Source of the DNA: Actinomycetes bacterium
GTDB taxonomy: Bacteria; Actinomycetota; Acidimicrobiia; Acidimicrobiales; RAAP-2
Assembly: GCA_021791615.1 (NCBI GenBank)
Contig: JAJYWG010000084.1
Span: forward strand, 1-64,000
DNA length: 64,000 bases
Reading direction: 5' to 3'
This document shows, piece after piece, positions 57,434 through 64,000 of this stretch. Position 1 is the first letter of the stretch, and each line of letters starts with the position of its first letter. The position numbers and the translations under genes were made by a program. The notes beneath the pieces were generated by a model. It made no database searches, had not been told where the DNA came from, and saw only the letters and a list, made by a program, of their open reading frames with translations.

Positions 57434-58615
57434 TCAGTGCTCCCCGTTGCGGTAGATGGACTCTGCGGCAGACACGTCGTCAACGAGGTTCCCGAGCGCG
57501 AGGTTGATGTCGTCGAGGTGGTAGCCCCAAGCTGGGCCGAGGGTTTCGGTGACGACGGGCCGGCCATCGGTGGCCAAAGTGTCGACCTGGAGCCAGGTGG
57601 CTCCTCCCGCGTTCCGGCAACTGGCTGAGTACAACCCGGGGTAGGTGACCCAGGGGGTGGCGACCGGCGGCCCGGTCGGTGAGGAGATGGCCGTGGGGAA
57701 GTACGGCTCCAGGCCGGCGCTGCCACCCTGGAGGGCCGCCGGGTTCACACACGCCACTTGTACCCCCCGCGTGGCCCGCTGGCCGGATTGGAGGCTGACG
57801 CCTTGGCCGGGGCGACCGAAGTCGGAGTCCGCCGGCGGCTTCGACGGGAAGCTCGAATAGGCGATGACGCAGCCGCTGCGAGTCGCACCGGTGCACAGCG
57901 GGAGGTGGTGGAACGTCGCTCCAACCGTCTTGCCGACGGGGACGGTGACGTTGCCCCCAACCAGAATTGCCACCACCATCCGGGCGCGCAGCGTCGGGTT
58001 GGGATCGACTTGCCTGGCGAGAAGGCGGATCAGCATGGCGGCACCCTGGGAATGGCCGATGAAGATGATCGGCCGTCCGTCGTTGTCGTGGGCGAGGTAG
58101 TTCCGCCACGCGCTCAGCAAGCTCGCGTACGCGACGTCGTCGGCCTGTGGATCAGCGCCGAGTCCCTTGGCCAACGACGCCGAGGTCCGTTGCCGGTACA
58201 TCGGCGCCCACACCCGGCAGACTTGGGAGAACCGGGAAGCCTGGAGCATCGCAACTTGCTTGTCGGCGGTTTGGACCCGAAGCGTCGCGTTGTCCGACGG
58301 CTGCGTGCTCACCGTCGGGTAGACGTAGAAGCAGTCGAACTTCGAAGCCGCGTCAAGGTGGGCATCTTCGACCGTCCTCGACCCGTTGCCGGGCACGACG
58401 GTGGCTGTGAGCGGGGAGGTACACGGGTCGTCAGCCTGGCCTGGCCGGCAGAGCCAGACCGTCGGGGAGCCCCCTGACCGGCCAGCCGCGGTCGCAACGG
58501 AGGACTGCCCGGTCCCACACCCTCCGGCCAGCGCCGACACGGTCACGCACGTCGCGACAGCGAGTGCTCCGTACGAAGAAGCGATCTTGCTCCAGACTAG
58601 GCAACCTAGTTGCAT
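57434..58615 (-). CDS. DUF3089 alpha/beta-hydrolase, probable secreted or lipoprotein
   Basis: A 393-residue exported protein of the DUF3089 family, alpha/beta-hydrolase-like lipases or esterases. The nucleophile elbow is GHSQGA in RPIIFIGHSQGAAMLIRLL. The opening FDCFYVYPTVSTQPSDNATL and PMYRQRT are typical. The N-terminus MQLGCLVWSKIASSYGALAVATCV... is hydrophobic and ends at ALAGGC, a weak lipobox. ATG 58615 is seven bases after a TATGCT box; ATG 58627 lies inside the box. It is divergent from and probably controlled by the MarR gene. Confidence 0.85.
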   Translation of the reverse strand: MQLGCLVWSKIASSYGALAVATCVTVSALAGGCGTGQSSVATAAGRSGGSPTVWLCRPGQADDPCTSPLTATVVPGNGSRTVEDAHLDAASKFDCFYVYPTVSTQPSDNATLRVQTADKQVAMLQASRFSQVCRVWAPMYRQRTSASLAKGLGADPQADDVAYASLLSAWRNYLAHDNDGRPIIFIGHSQGAAMLIRLLARQVDPNPTLRARMVVAILVGGNVTVPVGKTVGATFHHLPLCTGATRSGCVIAYSSFPSKPPADSDFGRPGQGVSLQSGQRATRGVQVACVNPAALQGGSAGLEPYFPTAISSPTGPPVATPWVTYPGLYSASCRNAGGATWLQVDTLATDGRPVVTETLGPAWGYHLDDINLALGNLVDDVSAAESIYRNGEH

Positions 58616-58638
58616 AGTTGGTAGCATAGAGTTGGATG
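58597..58638. promoter_or_regulatory. Overlapping divergent leaderless promoters and MarR operator
   Basis: The heptamer TAGCATA (58622-58628) reads TAGCAT on the plus strand, eight bases before marR ATG 58636. It reads TATGCT on the minus strand, seven bases before DUF3089 ATG 58615. Beside it are interlocked palindromes CTAGG-CAA-CCTAG (58597-58609) and GCAAC-CTA-GTTGC (58601-58613), good MarR operator candidates, within the first codons of the DUF3089 gene. Confidence 0.65.
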
Positions 58639-59142
58639 GCTGGTATTTCAAGCTCCGCGTACAGGTTTGGCGACCTCTTGGCTCTTGCACGACAGAGCTG
58701 GCTGACTCGCATGGCAGGCGAGCTGCACGCTCTGGGGCACGAGGACTACCGCCGGAGTGATGCGCTGGCGTTGCGGGTGCTCCAGCGCGGGCCGATGTCG
58801 ATCGGACGACTCGGTGATGCGCTCGGAGTGACCCGGCAGGCAGCCCGCAAGGTAGCCAATGGCTTGGAGCGCCGGGGATTGGCCACCACTGCACGAGACT
58901 CGGAGGACGCTCGCCAGGTCAACTTGATCCTCACCGAACAAGGCCAGGCGTACGCCCGAGCGATCGTCGTCGTGATCGAACGCCTCAACCGCGACCTGTC
59001 GATGCGAGTCCGTGCCGAGGAGCTGGCCGCCGCCGAGGTGGTGCTCCGAGCTGTGCTCACCGACCGGCATGCGCGCTCAGTGGCCCAGCATCCCTCGGGA
59101 CCCGACCCCAGCAGGATCGGCGACGCCGGTACGGAGGAGTAG
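58636..59142 (+). CDS. MarR-family transcriptional regulator
   Basis: A winged-helix regulator of 168 residues. The HTH segment is MSIGRLGDALGVTRQAARKVANGLERRGLATTARDSEDARQVNLILTEQG (about residues 54-103, read in parts), with Asp and Arg of the wing conserved. Flanking helices form the dimer interface. It diverges from the DUF3089 gene, whose promoter overlaps its own. Autoregulation and control of that hydrolase are likely; the ligand is unknown. Confidence 0.9.
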   Translation: MAGISSSAYRFGDLLALARQSWLTRMAGELHALGHEDYRRSDALALRVLQRGPMSIGRLGDALGVTRQAARKVANGLERRGLATTARDSEDARQVNLILTEQGQAYARAIVVVIERLNRDLSMRVRAEELAAAEVVLRAVLTDRHARSVAQHPSGPDPSRIGDAGTEE

Positions 59143-59164
59143 CACTCCGTTCATTCGCGTTCCG

Positions 59165-59182
59165 CCGGCTCCCCGAAGCCGG
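59165..59182. terminator. Possible bidirectional terminator between marR and csoR
   Basis: CCGGCT-six bases-AGCCGG gives a 6-bp stem in the 74-base convergent gap. A second small hairpin GACAC/GTGTC lies at 59206-59218. Neither has a T-run. Confidence 0.4.
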
Positions 59183-59216
59183 AGACCGCTGTTCCGGTGA
59201 CTTTCGACACGCCGTG

Positions 59217-59549
59217 TCATCGGGTGCGGGTGAAGCGGTGGACGGCTTCGAGGAGCTCCGTTATTTTCTCGGTGGCCACGGCGTCATCGCCTGACGAAAG
59301 TGCGTGACGGAGGCAGTGGTTGACGTGGTCGTCAAGGAGGATCCCGGCTACCGTCTCGAGAGCCGTCGCCGCCGCAGCGATCTGGGTGAGGATGTCGATG
59401 CAGTAGCGGTCCTCGGTGATCATCTTCTCGATGCCCCGCGCCTGCCCTTCGATGCGGCGCATCCGCTTGATGAGCGCGGCCTTGTCGTTGGCGACCACGT
59501 AGCCATAGCGTTGGTCCGAACTTGGCATGTCGGGCGCGACCTCAGTCAT
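59217..59549 (-). CDS. csoR: Copper-sensing repressor CsoR
   Basis: All-helical Cu(I)-sensing repressor, 110 residues. The copper ligands of CsoR are present with exact spacing: Cys50, His75 and Cys79 (ITEDRYC...DDHVNHC), equivalent to Cys36, His61 and Cys65 of Mycobacterium Cso[13 protein letters not shown] is the family DNA-contact helix. ATG follows GAGGAGG and overlaps the copA stop by four bases. It should bind the palindrome upstream of copZ and release it when copper is high. Confidence 0.94.
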   Translation of the reverse strand: MTEVAPDMPSSDQRYGYVVANDKAALIKRMRRIEGQARGIEKMITEDRYCIDILTQIAAAATALETVAGILLDDHVNHCLRHALSSGDDAVATEKITELLEAVHRFTRTR

Positions 59550-61756
59550 CTGACCTCCTCAGTTGAGTGCTCAGTCGAGCGAAATCGGCGCAGGCGAAGC
59601 GAGTTGGTGACGACGAAGACGCTGGAAGAGGCCATCGCTGCAGCGGCAATGATCGGGTTGACGATTCCGGCAATCGCCAGAGGTACGGCGACGACGTTGT
59701 AGCCGAAGGCCCAGGCGAGATTGCCTTTGATCGTCGACAGCGTCCGGCGAGAAAGCCTGATGGCGTCGCCTGCGGCCCGTAGGTCTCCGGCCACGAGCGT
59801 GATGTCGGAGGCCTCGATCGCGATGTCGGCGCCGGTCCCGATGGAGAGCCCGAGGTCGGCTCGGGCGAGGGCGGGAGCATCGTTCACGCCGTCGCCGACC
59901 ATGGCGACCACCTCTCCGGACTCTTGGAGCCGGGCGATCTCAGCCGCCTTGTCGTCCGGCAGTACCCCGGCCAGGACTCGGTCGATCCCGACCTCGGCGG
60001 CCACCGCACGGGCGCTCGCCTCGCTGTCTCCGGTGAGCATCACTGGAGTGAGCCCGAGCGCCCGCAACTCGGCTACAGCCTGGCGGCTGGTCGGCTTGAT
60101 GCGATCGGCCACTGCCACGACTCCCTTCACTTGGCCATCGGCGGCGACCACGACCGCGGTCGATCCTGCAGCCTCGAGGCGAGCCACAGTGCCGCGGAGG
60201 TCTTCAGTGAGGTGCAAGTCCCAGTCGGCGAGGAGGCTCGGGCGCCCGACCACGACGGCTTGGTCGTCGACGACCGCCTCGACACCGAGCCCCGCTCGAG
60301 CTGAGAACGATTCGACCGGTGGCAGTGAGCCGAGGTGCTCATGCCCGTAGGCGGCGATGGCCCGGGCGATCGGGTGCTCGCTCGCATCCTCCGCGCCGGC
60401 CGCAAGGCGGATCAGCTCGTCGTCTGCGACTCCGTCGGCGGGCACGAGTGCGGTGACCTCCATTCTGCCTTCGGTGAGCGTGCCGGTCTTGTCCAAGACG
60501 ATCGTGGTGACCTGGCGAGTGTGCTCGAGAACCTCGGGTCCCTTGATGACGATACCCAGCGCCGCGCCGCGACCGGTGCCGACCATGAGGGCCGTCGGGG
60601 TGGCGAGGCCGAGAGCACATGGGCACGCGATGACGATGACTGCCACCGCGGCAGTGAACGCGGCGGTCGCGGCCACCCCGCCGATCAGGAGCCATCCCAC
60701 AAGGGTCAGAGCAGAGATGGTGATGACAACTGGGACGAACACCGCCGAGACTCGGTCAGCCAGGCCTTGGACCGGGGCCTTGCCGGCCTGGGCGTCGGCG
60801 ACGAGCTGGGTGATCTGGGCGAGCGCGGTGGAGGACCCGACCCGGGTGGCTCTGACGACCAGGCGGCCAGAGGTGTTGACGGTGGCTCCAGCCACAGCAT
60901 CACCAGGACCGACGTCGACTGGCAGCGACTCGCCGGTGAGCATTGACTGATCGACGGCCGAGGTGCCGGTTTCCACGATGCCGTCGGTCGCAACTTTCTC
61001 TCCTGGTCGAACGACGAAATGATCGCCCACGGCAAGCCGTTCGATCGGCACGAGCACTTCGACACCGTCGTGGAGCACTCGGACTTCTTTGGCACCGAGC
61101 TCCAAGAGCTTGCGGATAGCCTCGCCCGAGCGGTGCTTGGCGTTCGTCTCCAAGTAGCGGCCGAGGAGGATCAGCGCGGTGATGCTTGCGGCGGTGTCAA
61201 AGTAGACGTTGGTCGCGATCCCCCCGAACAGGACGATTGCCGACCAGGTCCATGCGGCGAGCGTGCCAAGCGAGATGAGGGTGTCCATGGTCGTGACCCC
61301 ATGTCGGGCATTTGCCACGGCCGCTCTGTGGAAAGGCCAGCCGGCATAGAACACAACCAGGGTGGCGAGCACGAGAGAGATCCACTGCCAATTGGACGGT
61401 CGTGATGCCGGGACCCACGACCAGAGAAGCAAGGGGACGGTGAGCACCACTGCCAGGACGAGCCGTCGACGGTAGGGGCGAGCCGAATCTTCGTCGATGA
61501 CTTCCTCAGGCAGCATGGCCCCGTAGCCGGCGCCCTCGACTTCGCCGATCAGGTCCTCGAGGCTTACGCTCTGTGGGCTGTAGTCGATCGCGGCGTGCTC
61601 GCTCGCGAAATTGACCGTAGCCGTGACGCCCTCGAGCTTGTTGAGGCGCTTCTCGACGCGCGCCGCGCACGAGGCGCAGGTCATGCCGGTGATCGCCAGG
61701 TCGACGTGTTCGTGCAGCTCGGGAGCTGCCGTCTTCGACCCCGCAGCCATCGTCAT
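59546..61756 (-). CDS. copA: Copper-exporting P1B-type ATPase CopA
   Basis: Membrane pump of 736 residues exporting Cu(I). One N-terminal heavy-metal domain has GMTCASC (Cys27, Cys30). The transmembrane metal site is CPC at 378-380, with the actuator TGES at about 274. The phosphorylation site is DKTGT (Asp422), the nucleotide-domain motif is SEHPIARA, and the hinge is [21 protein letters not shown] 61756 shares one base with the copZ stop (TAATG); the open frame upstream covers copZ in another phase. Middle gene of copZ-copA-csoR. Confidence 0.96.
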   Translation of the reverse strand: MTMAAGSKTAAPELHEHVDLAITGMTCASCAARVEKRLNKLEGVTATVNFASEHAAIDYSPQSVSLEDLIGEVEGAGYGAMLPEEVIDEDSARPYRRRLVLAVVLTVPLLLWSWVPASRPSNWQWISLVLATLVVFYAGWPFHRAAVANARHGVTTMDTLISLGTLAAWTWSAIVLFGGIATNVYFDTAASITALILLGRYLETNAKHRSGEAIRKLLELGAKEVRVLHDGVEVLVPIERLAVGDHFVVRPGEKVATDGIVETGTSAVDQSMLTGESLPVDVGPGDAVAGATVNTSGRLVVRATRVGSSTALAQITQLVADAQAGKAPVQGLADRVSAVFVPVVITISALTLVGWLLIGGVAATAAFTAAVAVIVIACPCALGLATPTALMVGTGRGAALGIVIKGPEVLEHTRQVTTIVLDKTGTLTEGRMEVTALVPADGVADDELIRLAAGAEDASEHPIARAIAAYGHEHLGSLPPVESFSARAGLGVEAVVDDQAVVVGRPSLLADWDLHLTEDLRGTVARLEAAGSTAVVVAADGQVKGVVAVADRIKPTSRQAVAELRALGLTPVMLTGDSEASARAVAAEVGIDRVLAGVLPDDKAAEIARLQESGEVVAMVGDGVNDAPALARADLGLSIGTGADIAIEASDITLVAGDLRAAGDAIRLSRRTLSTIKGNLAWAFGYNVVAVPLAIAGIVNPIIAAAAMASSSVFVVTNSLRLRRFRSTEHSTEEVR

Positions 61757-61959
61757 TACGCCGCCGCGTAGCCGGCCTGTTCGATGGCCGCACGGAGTTG
61801 GCGGTGATCGAGGTTTGTGCCGGCGACGGTGACCAACTTGGTGTCGAGGTCGACCTCCACTTCCCCCACTCCCTGAACGGCTGAGAGCGCAGTCGCTACC
61901 GCGAGCTTGCAGTGATTGCACGTCATCGCCGGGACCTTGAAAGTGGTCGTCTGGCCCAT
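61756..61959 (-). CDS. copZ: Copper chaperone CopZ (HMA domain)
   Basis: A 67-residue heavy-metal-associated domain with the copper site MTCNHC (Cys14, Cys17), a ferredoxin-like fold, and the usual ending [10 protein letters not shown]. It would hand Cu(I) to CopA. ATG has AAAGGAGC upstream. First gene of the copper operon, just after the CsoR-type palindrome. Confidence 0.95.
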   Translation of the reverse strand: MGQTTTFKVPAMTCNHCKLAVATALSAVQGVGEVEVDLDTKLVTVAGTNLDHRQLRAAIEQAGYAAA

Positions 61960-61984
61960 GATCGGCTCCTTTCCCTACCTGTCC

Positions 61985-62003
61985 TATACCCTATAGGGGT
62001 ATA
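61985..62003 (-). promoter_or_regulatory. CsoR operator and promoter of copZ-copA-csoR
   Basis: TATACCC-TATAG-GGGTATA: two perfect 7-base inverted arms around five bases, matching the TACCC...GGGTA core of known CsoR boxes, 25 bases before the copZ start. The AT-rich centre and edges double as a likely -10 region. Confidence 0.8.
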
Positions 62004-62074
62004 AAGGTGTCCCAGACAGGCCACGATCCGCGACGTGGAATCCGCCAACCTCGTAGGGTCCGAGAACCCGTGTT

Positions 62075-63248
62075 GGTGCCGAGAACGTCATCCACTGCCT
62101 GTGTGCTGGACTTTGACGGTTGGGCCCGGAGCAGAGAGCATCCACCGATGACCCTCTCGTTCCTCTACCGGGCGTCCTGCCGCGTACGTCAGCTCACCCG
62201 GCTCGTCGGTCGCGGCGACGCGGATCTCGCGATCGAGGTCGTGATGCTGCGCCACGAGGTGGCAGTCATCGGACGCCAAGTGCAGCGAACGGCGCTCGAG
62301 CCTGCAGATCGAGCGGTGCTGGCCGGGCTGGCGCGGTTGCTCCCACGCCGACGACTCGGGCGCTTCTTCGTCCAACCGGTGGTCCTGCTGCGCTGGCATC
62401 GTGATCTCCTCTCCGAGCGCTGGACCTACCCGCATGGCCGTCCCGGTCGACCTTCTCTCGCCAACGGGACTACCGCGCTGGTACTCCGGTTGGCCAAGGA
62501 GAACCCGACCTGGGGCTATCGCCGCATCCACGGCGAGCTCGCCACCATGGGCATCACGATCGCCCCATCCAGCGTCTAGGCGATACTGAAACGCCACGGC
62601 ATCGACCCGTCGCCGCGGCGATTGGGACCGACCTGGGCGGAGTTCCTCGCTGCGCGGGTGGAGGGCCTGATGGCGTGTGACTTGCGACGTCGACACGGTG
62701 CTCCTCCGCCGACTCTACGTGCTCATCTCGATCCACCACGGCAGCCGTCTCGTGCGCATCGCCGGGATCACGGCCAACCCGGTGGCCGTGTGGGTGACCC
62801 AGCAGGCCCGCAACCTCTCGATGGAGTTCGCCAACCAGGCGAACACGCTCACGTTCCTCATCCGCGATCGCGACGCCAAGTTCACCGCCTCCTTCGACGC
62901 CGTCTTCGCCGCGGAGGGCACCAGGATCATCAAGAGCCCGGTCCGAGCACCCCGGGCGAACGCCATCTGCGAGCGTGTCGTGGGCACCATCCGGCGCGAG
63001 TGTCTTGACCGCACGCTCATCCTCGGCCGCCGCCACCTGGAGTCAGTCCTTGCCGAGTACGTCGAGCATTACAACGCGCACCGTCCGCACCGATCTCTCA
63101 GCCAACGTTCGCCCGCCGCTCCCGACTCGCTGCCGGCGCCAATCGACGACATCGACCCTGCCACGCTACGAAGAACCGACCGCCTCGGCGGCCTCATCCA
63201 CGAGTACCGGCTGGTGGCCTGAGCTGGGCGGACGAAGTTCTCGGCACC
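62075..63248. mobile_element. Decayed insertion sequence with 12-base inverted repeats
   Basis: GGTGCCGAGAAC at 62075-62086 is mirrored perfectly by GTTCTCGGCACC at 63237-63248. The similarity extends imperfectly a few bases on both sides. Between them lies a disrupted integrase-core transposase. No clear target-site duplication could be identified. Confidence 0.75.
62148..63222 (+). pseudogene. Integrase-core (DDE) transposase, disrupted
   Basis: The N-terminal part (MTLSFLYRASCRVRQLTRLVGRGDADLAIEV... to GITIAPSSV) runs into an in-frame TAG at 62577-62579, where the family probably has Trp. The same frame resumes (AILKRHGIDPSPRRLGPTWAEFLAARVEGLMACD) until about 62680, where loss of one base shifts the frame. 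The rest (DVDTVLLRRLYVLISIHHGSRLVRIAGITANP..., RDRDAKF, ICERVVGTIRREC, HYNAHRPHRSL) contains the D, D, E catalytic residues. Two lesions make a functional enzyme unlikely. Confidence 0.88.
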
Positions 63249-63398
63249 CACGGGCTCGGCCCGCTCAGCTGGGCGGGCAACCCACGTCATATGCGGATCG
63301 GGCCGGCCGTTCCATACTCACTCAACTACCCGGCACCGGCCAGCGATGCCCCGAGCAACTCGACCTGCTCGAGCCGTCTCCTCGCGCCTCTGATCCCC

Positions 63399-63686
63399 CT
63401 ACCGCGTCTGGGTGGTCTCCGCCCGGCTGAAGCGCTGGCGAGCCGCTTGGCGGGAGACCCCGAGAGCGGCGGCGATGTGGTTCCAGGACCTCCCGTGCGC
63501 CCGGGCCGTCTGGACGGACTCCCGCAGCCGAGCCTCGTCTCGGCGAGTTGCCGCGGCCGCCATCGCCACCGCCCGGAGGTCGCTCAGGTCGTCCACCTGG
63601 GTGACCGCGGGGTCCAGAGCCTCGGTCAGCAAGCGGAATCGCTCGGCAGCTCGCTCGATCTCTTCGTCGGTGTGCTTCATGTCCAT
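63399..63686 (-). CDS. Helix-turn-helix protein, probable antitoxin
   Basis: A 95-residue protein: a helical N-terminal half (TDEEIERAAERFRLLTEAL), a central helix (DLSDLRAVAMAAAATRRDEARLRESVQTARAHG) and a C-terminal HTH (SWNHIAAALGVSRQAARQRFSR). It follows the small upstream gene by seven bases on the same strand. Such a DNA-binding protein next to a small toxin-like gene suggests the antitoxin and autorepressor. ATG 63686 is used; ATG 63680 is also possible. Confidence 0.72.
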   Translation of the reverse strand: MDMKHTDEEIERAAERFRLLTEALDPAVTQVDDLSDLRAVAMAAAATRRDEARLRESVQTARAHGRSWNHIAAALGVSRQAARQRFSRAETTQTR

Positions 63687-63693
63687 CGCCTTT

Positions 63694-63924
63694 TCATCTG
63701 AGGAACAGGTAGAACTTGGCGCTCAGCTCCATGGCGTGGATGACAACCGGATCCTCGCCCTCGAGATCCAAGACCCCGATCTCAAGCAACGACCCATCAG
63801 CTGCCGGTCCTATCAGCATGGTGAGATCTTCGCCGAGGTCGATCCGCCGCATGGCGTTGCGGACGGCATGACGGATGTCTTCTTCGCTGACGCCATGCTT
63901 CCAGGCCGGTTGGCCGATGCGCAT
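63694..63924 (-). CDS. Small toxin-like protein (BrnT-reminiscent)
   Basis: A 76-residue protein beginning MRIGQPAWKHGVSEEDIRHAVRNAM and continuing DEDLTMLIGP-like (here GEDLTMLIGPAADGSLLEIGVLDLEG) and VVIHAMELSAKFYLFL. The KHGVS-x-EDI opening and compact beta-sheet pattern recall BrnT-type RNase toxins, but catalytic residues were not established. It is the first gene of the pair with the HTH protein. A -10 box and inverted repeat lie directly upstream. Confidence 0.65.
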   Translation of the reverse strand: MRIGQPAWKHGVSEEDIRHAVRNAMRRIDLGEDLTMLIGPAADGSLLEIGVLDLEGEDPVVIHAMELSAKFYLFLR

Positions 63925-63943
63925 CTTGACAACATACCTTGTC
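63922..63943 (-). promoter_or_regulatory. Promoter and operator of the toxin-antitoxin pair
   Basis: On the minus strand TATGTT (63936-63931) is six bases before ATG 63924. It sits inside the inverted repeat GACAA-CATACC-TTGTC (63928-63943). An HTH repressor bound there would block the promoter. Confidence 0.6.
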
Positions 63944-64000
63944 TAGGATACCGCGCTGGCTGGCGATATCCAACGCCAAGCCAGAACCGCAGCTCGCCGG

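Overview
The window is high-GC DNA from an actinobacterium. Two WhiB-like Fe-S proteins, a family-4 uracil-DNA glycosylase, GuaB3, a mycobacterial-type three-gene succinate dehydrogenase, DprE1/DprE2/UbiA, a DivIVA-type polar protein, UPF0182 and a CIRCE-controlled groESL all point that way. GTG and TTG starts are common, stop/start overlaps are frequent, and many genes have a TAnnnT box 6-9 bases before the start codon, which looks like leaderless transcription. A non-mycolate lineage such as Acidimicrobiia is my guess; the sequence alone does not prove it. No rRNA, tRNA or CRISPR array was seen. Most of the window looks chromosomal and housekeeping, becoming accessory after about 58 kb.

Layout. 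0.2-3.1 kb: Fur-family regulator and catalase-peroxidase KatG. 3.4-8.5 kb: a chain of UDG, TsaE, TsaB, RimI, TsaD (t6A tRNA modification) and RlmN. 8.5-10.6 kb, minus strand: glycosyltransferase and hemolysin-III-type membrane protein. 10.9-13.1 kb: CIRCE, groES, groEL. 13.2-20.4 kb: Nudix hydrolase, GuaB3, GuaA, UvrD/PcrA helicase and a membrane-anchored phosphodiester-glycosidase-like protein. 20.4-23.5 kb, minus strand: UbiA, DprE1, DprE2, the decaprenyl-phosphoryl-arabinose module. 23.7-33.1 kb: B12-binding mutase subunit, SucCD, PurN, PurH, FolD, a cupin, MetF, Icd and Mdh, a TCA, purine and one-carbon block. 33.2-38.2 kb, minus strand: SdhC-A-B followed by an SCP2-like protein, a hotdog thioesterase and a small protein. 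38.7-42.1 kb: MoxR-type ATPase plus VWA protein.

42.5-57.4 kb is an envelope and proteolysis region: WhiB, glutamate formiminotransferase, a second WhiB, an active HtrA, a small hypothetical, a zincin-like protein, a degenerate HtrA-PDZ pseudoprotease, MreB, a HEAT-repeat protein, a PDZ-Lon protease, a DivIVA protein with a phage-head-type Cys/His tail, and UPF0182. From memory, UPF0182, PDZ-Lon and the zincin family also cluster in mycobacteria near whiB7 and uvrD2. 57.4-59.1 kb: a DUF3089 lipoprotein and a MarR regulator fired divergently from one symmetric -10 element. 59.2-62.0 kb: a copper operon copZ-copA-csoR with a palindromic operator. 62.1-63.2 kb: a decayed insertion sequence with inverted repeats. 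63.4-63.9 kb: a probable toxin-antitoxin pair.

How they fit together. Central carbon flow (SucCD, Icd, Mdh, Sdh, a methylmalonyl-type subunit) sits beside one-carbon and purine synthesis. Protein quality control and cell-pole or wall functions are grouped in the second half. Short in-frame tandem repeats recur in at least eight unrelated genes, an unusual feature of this genome.
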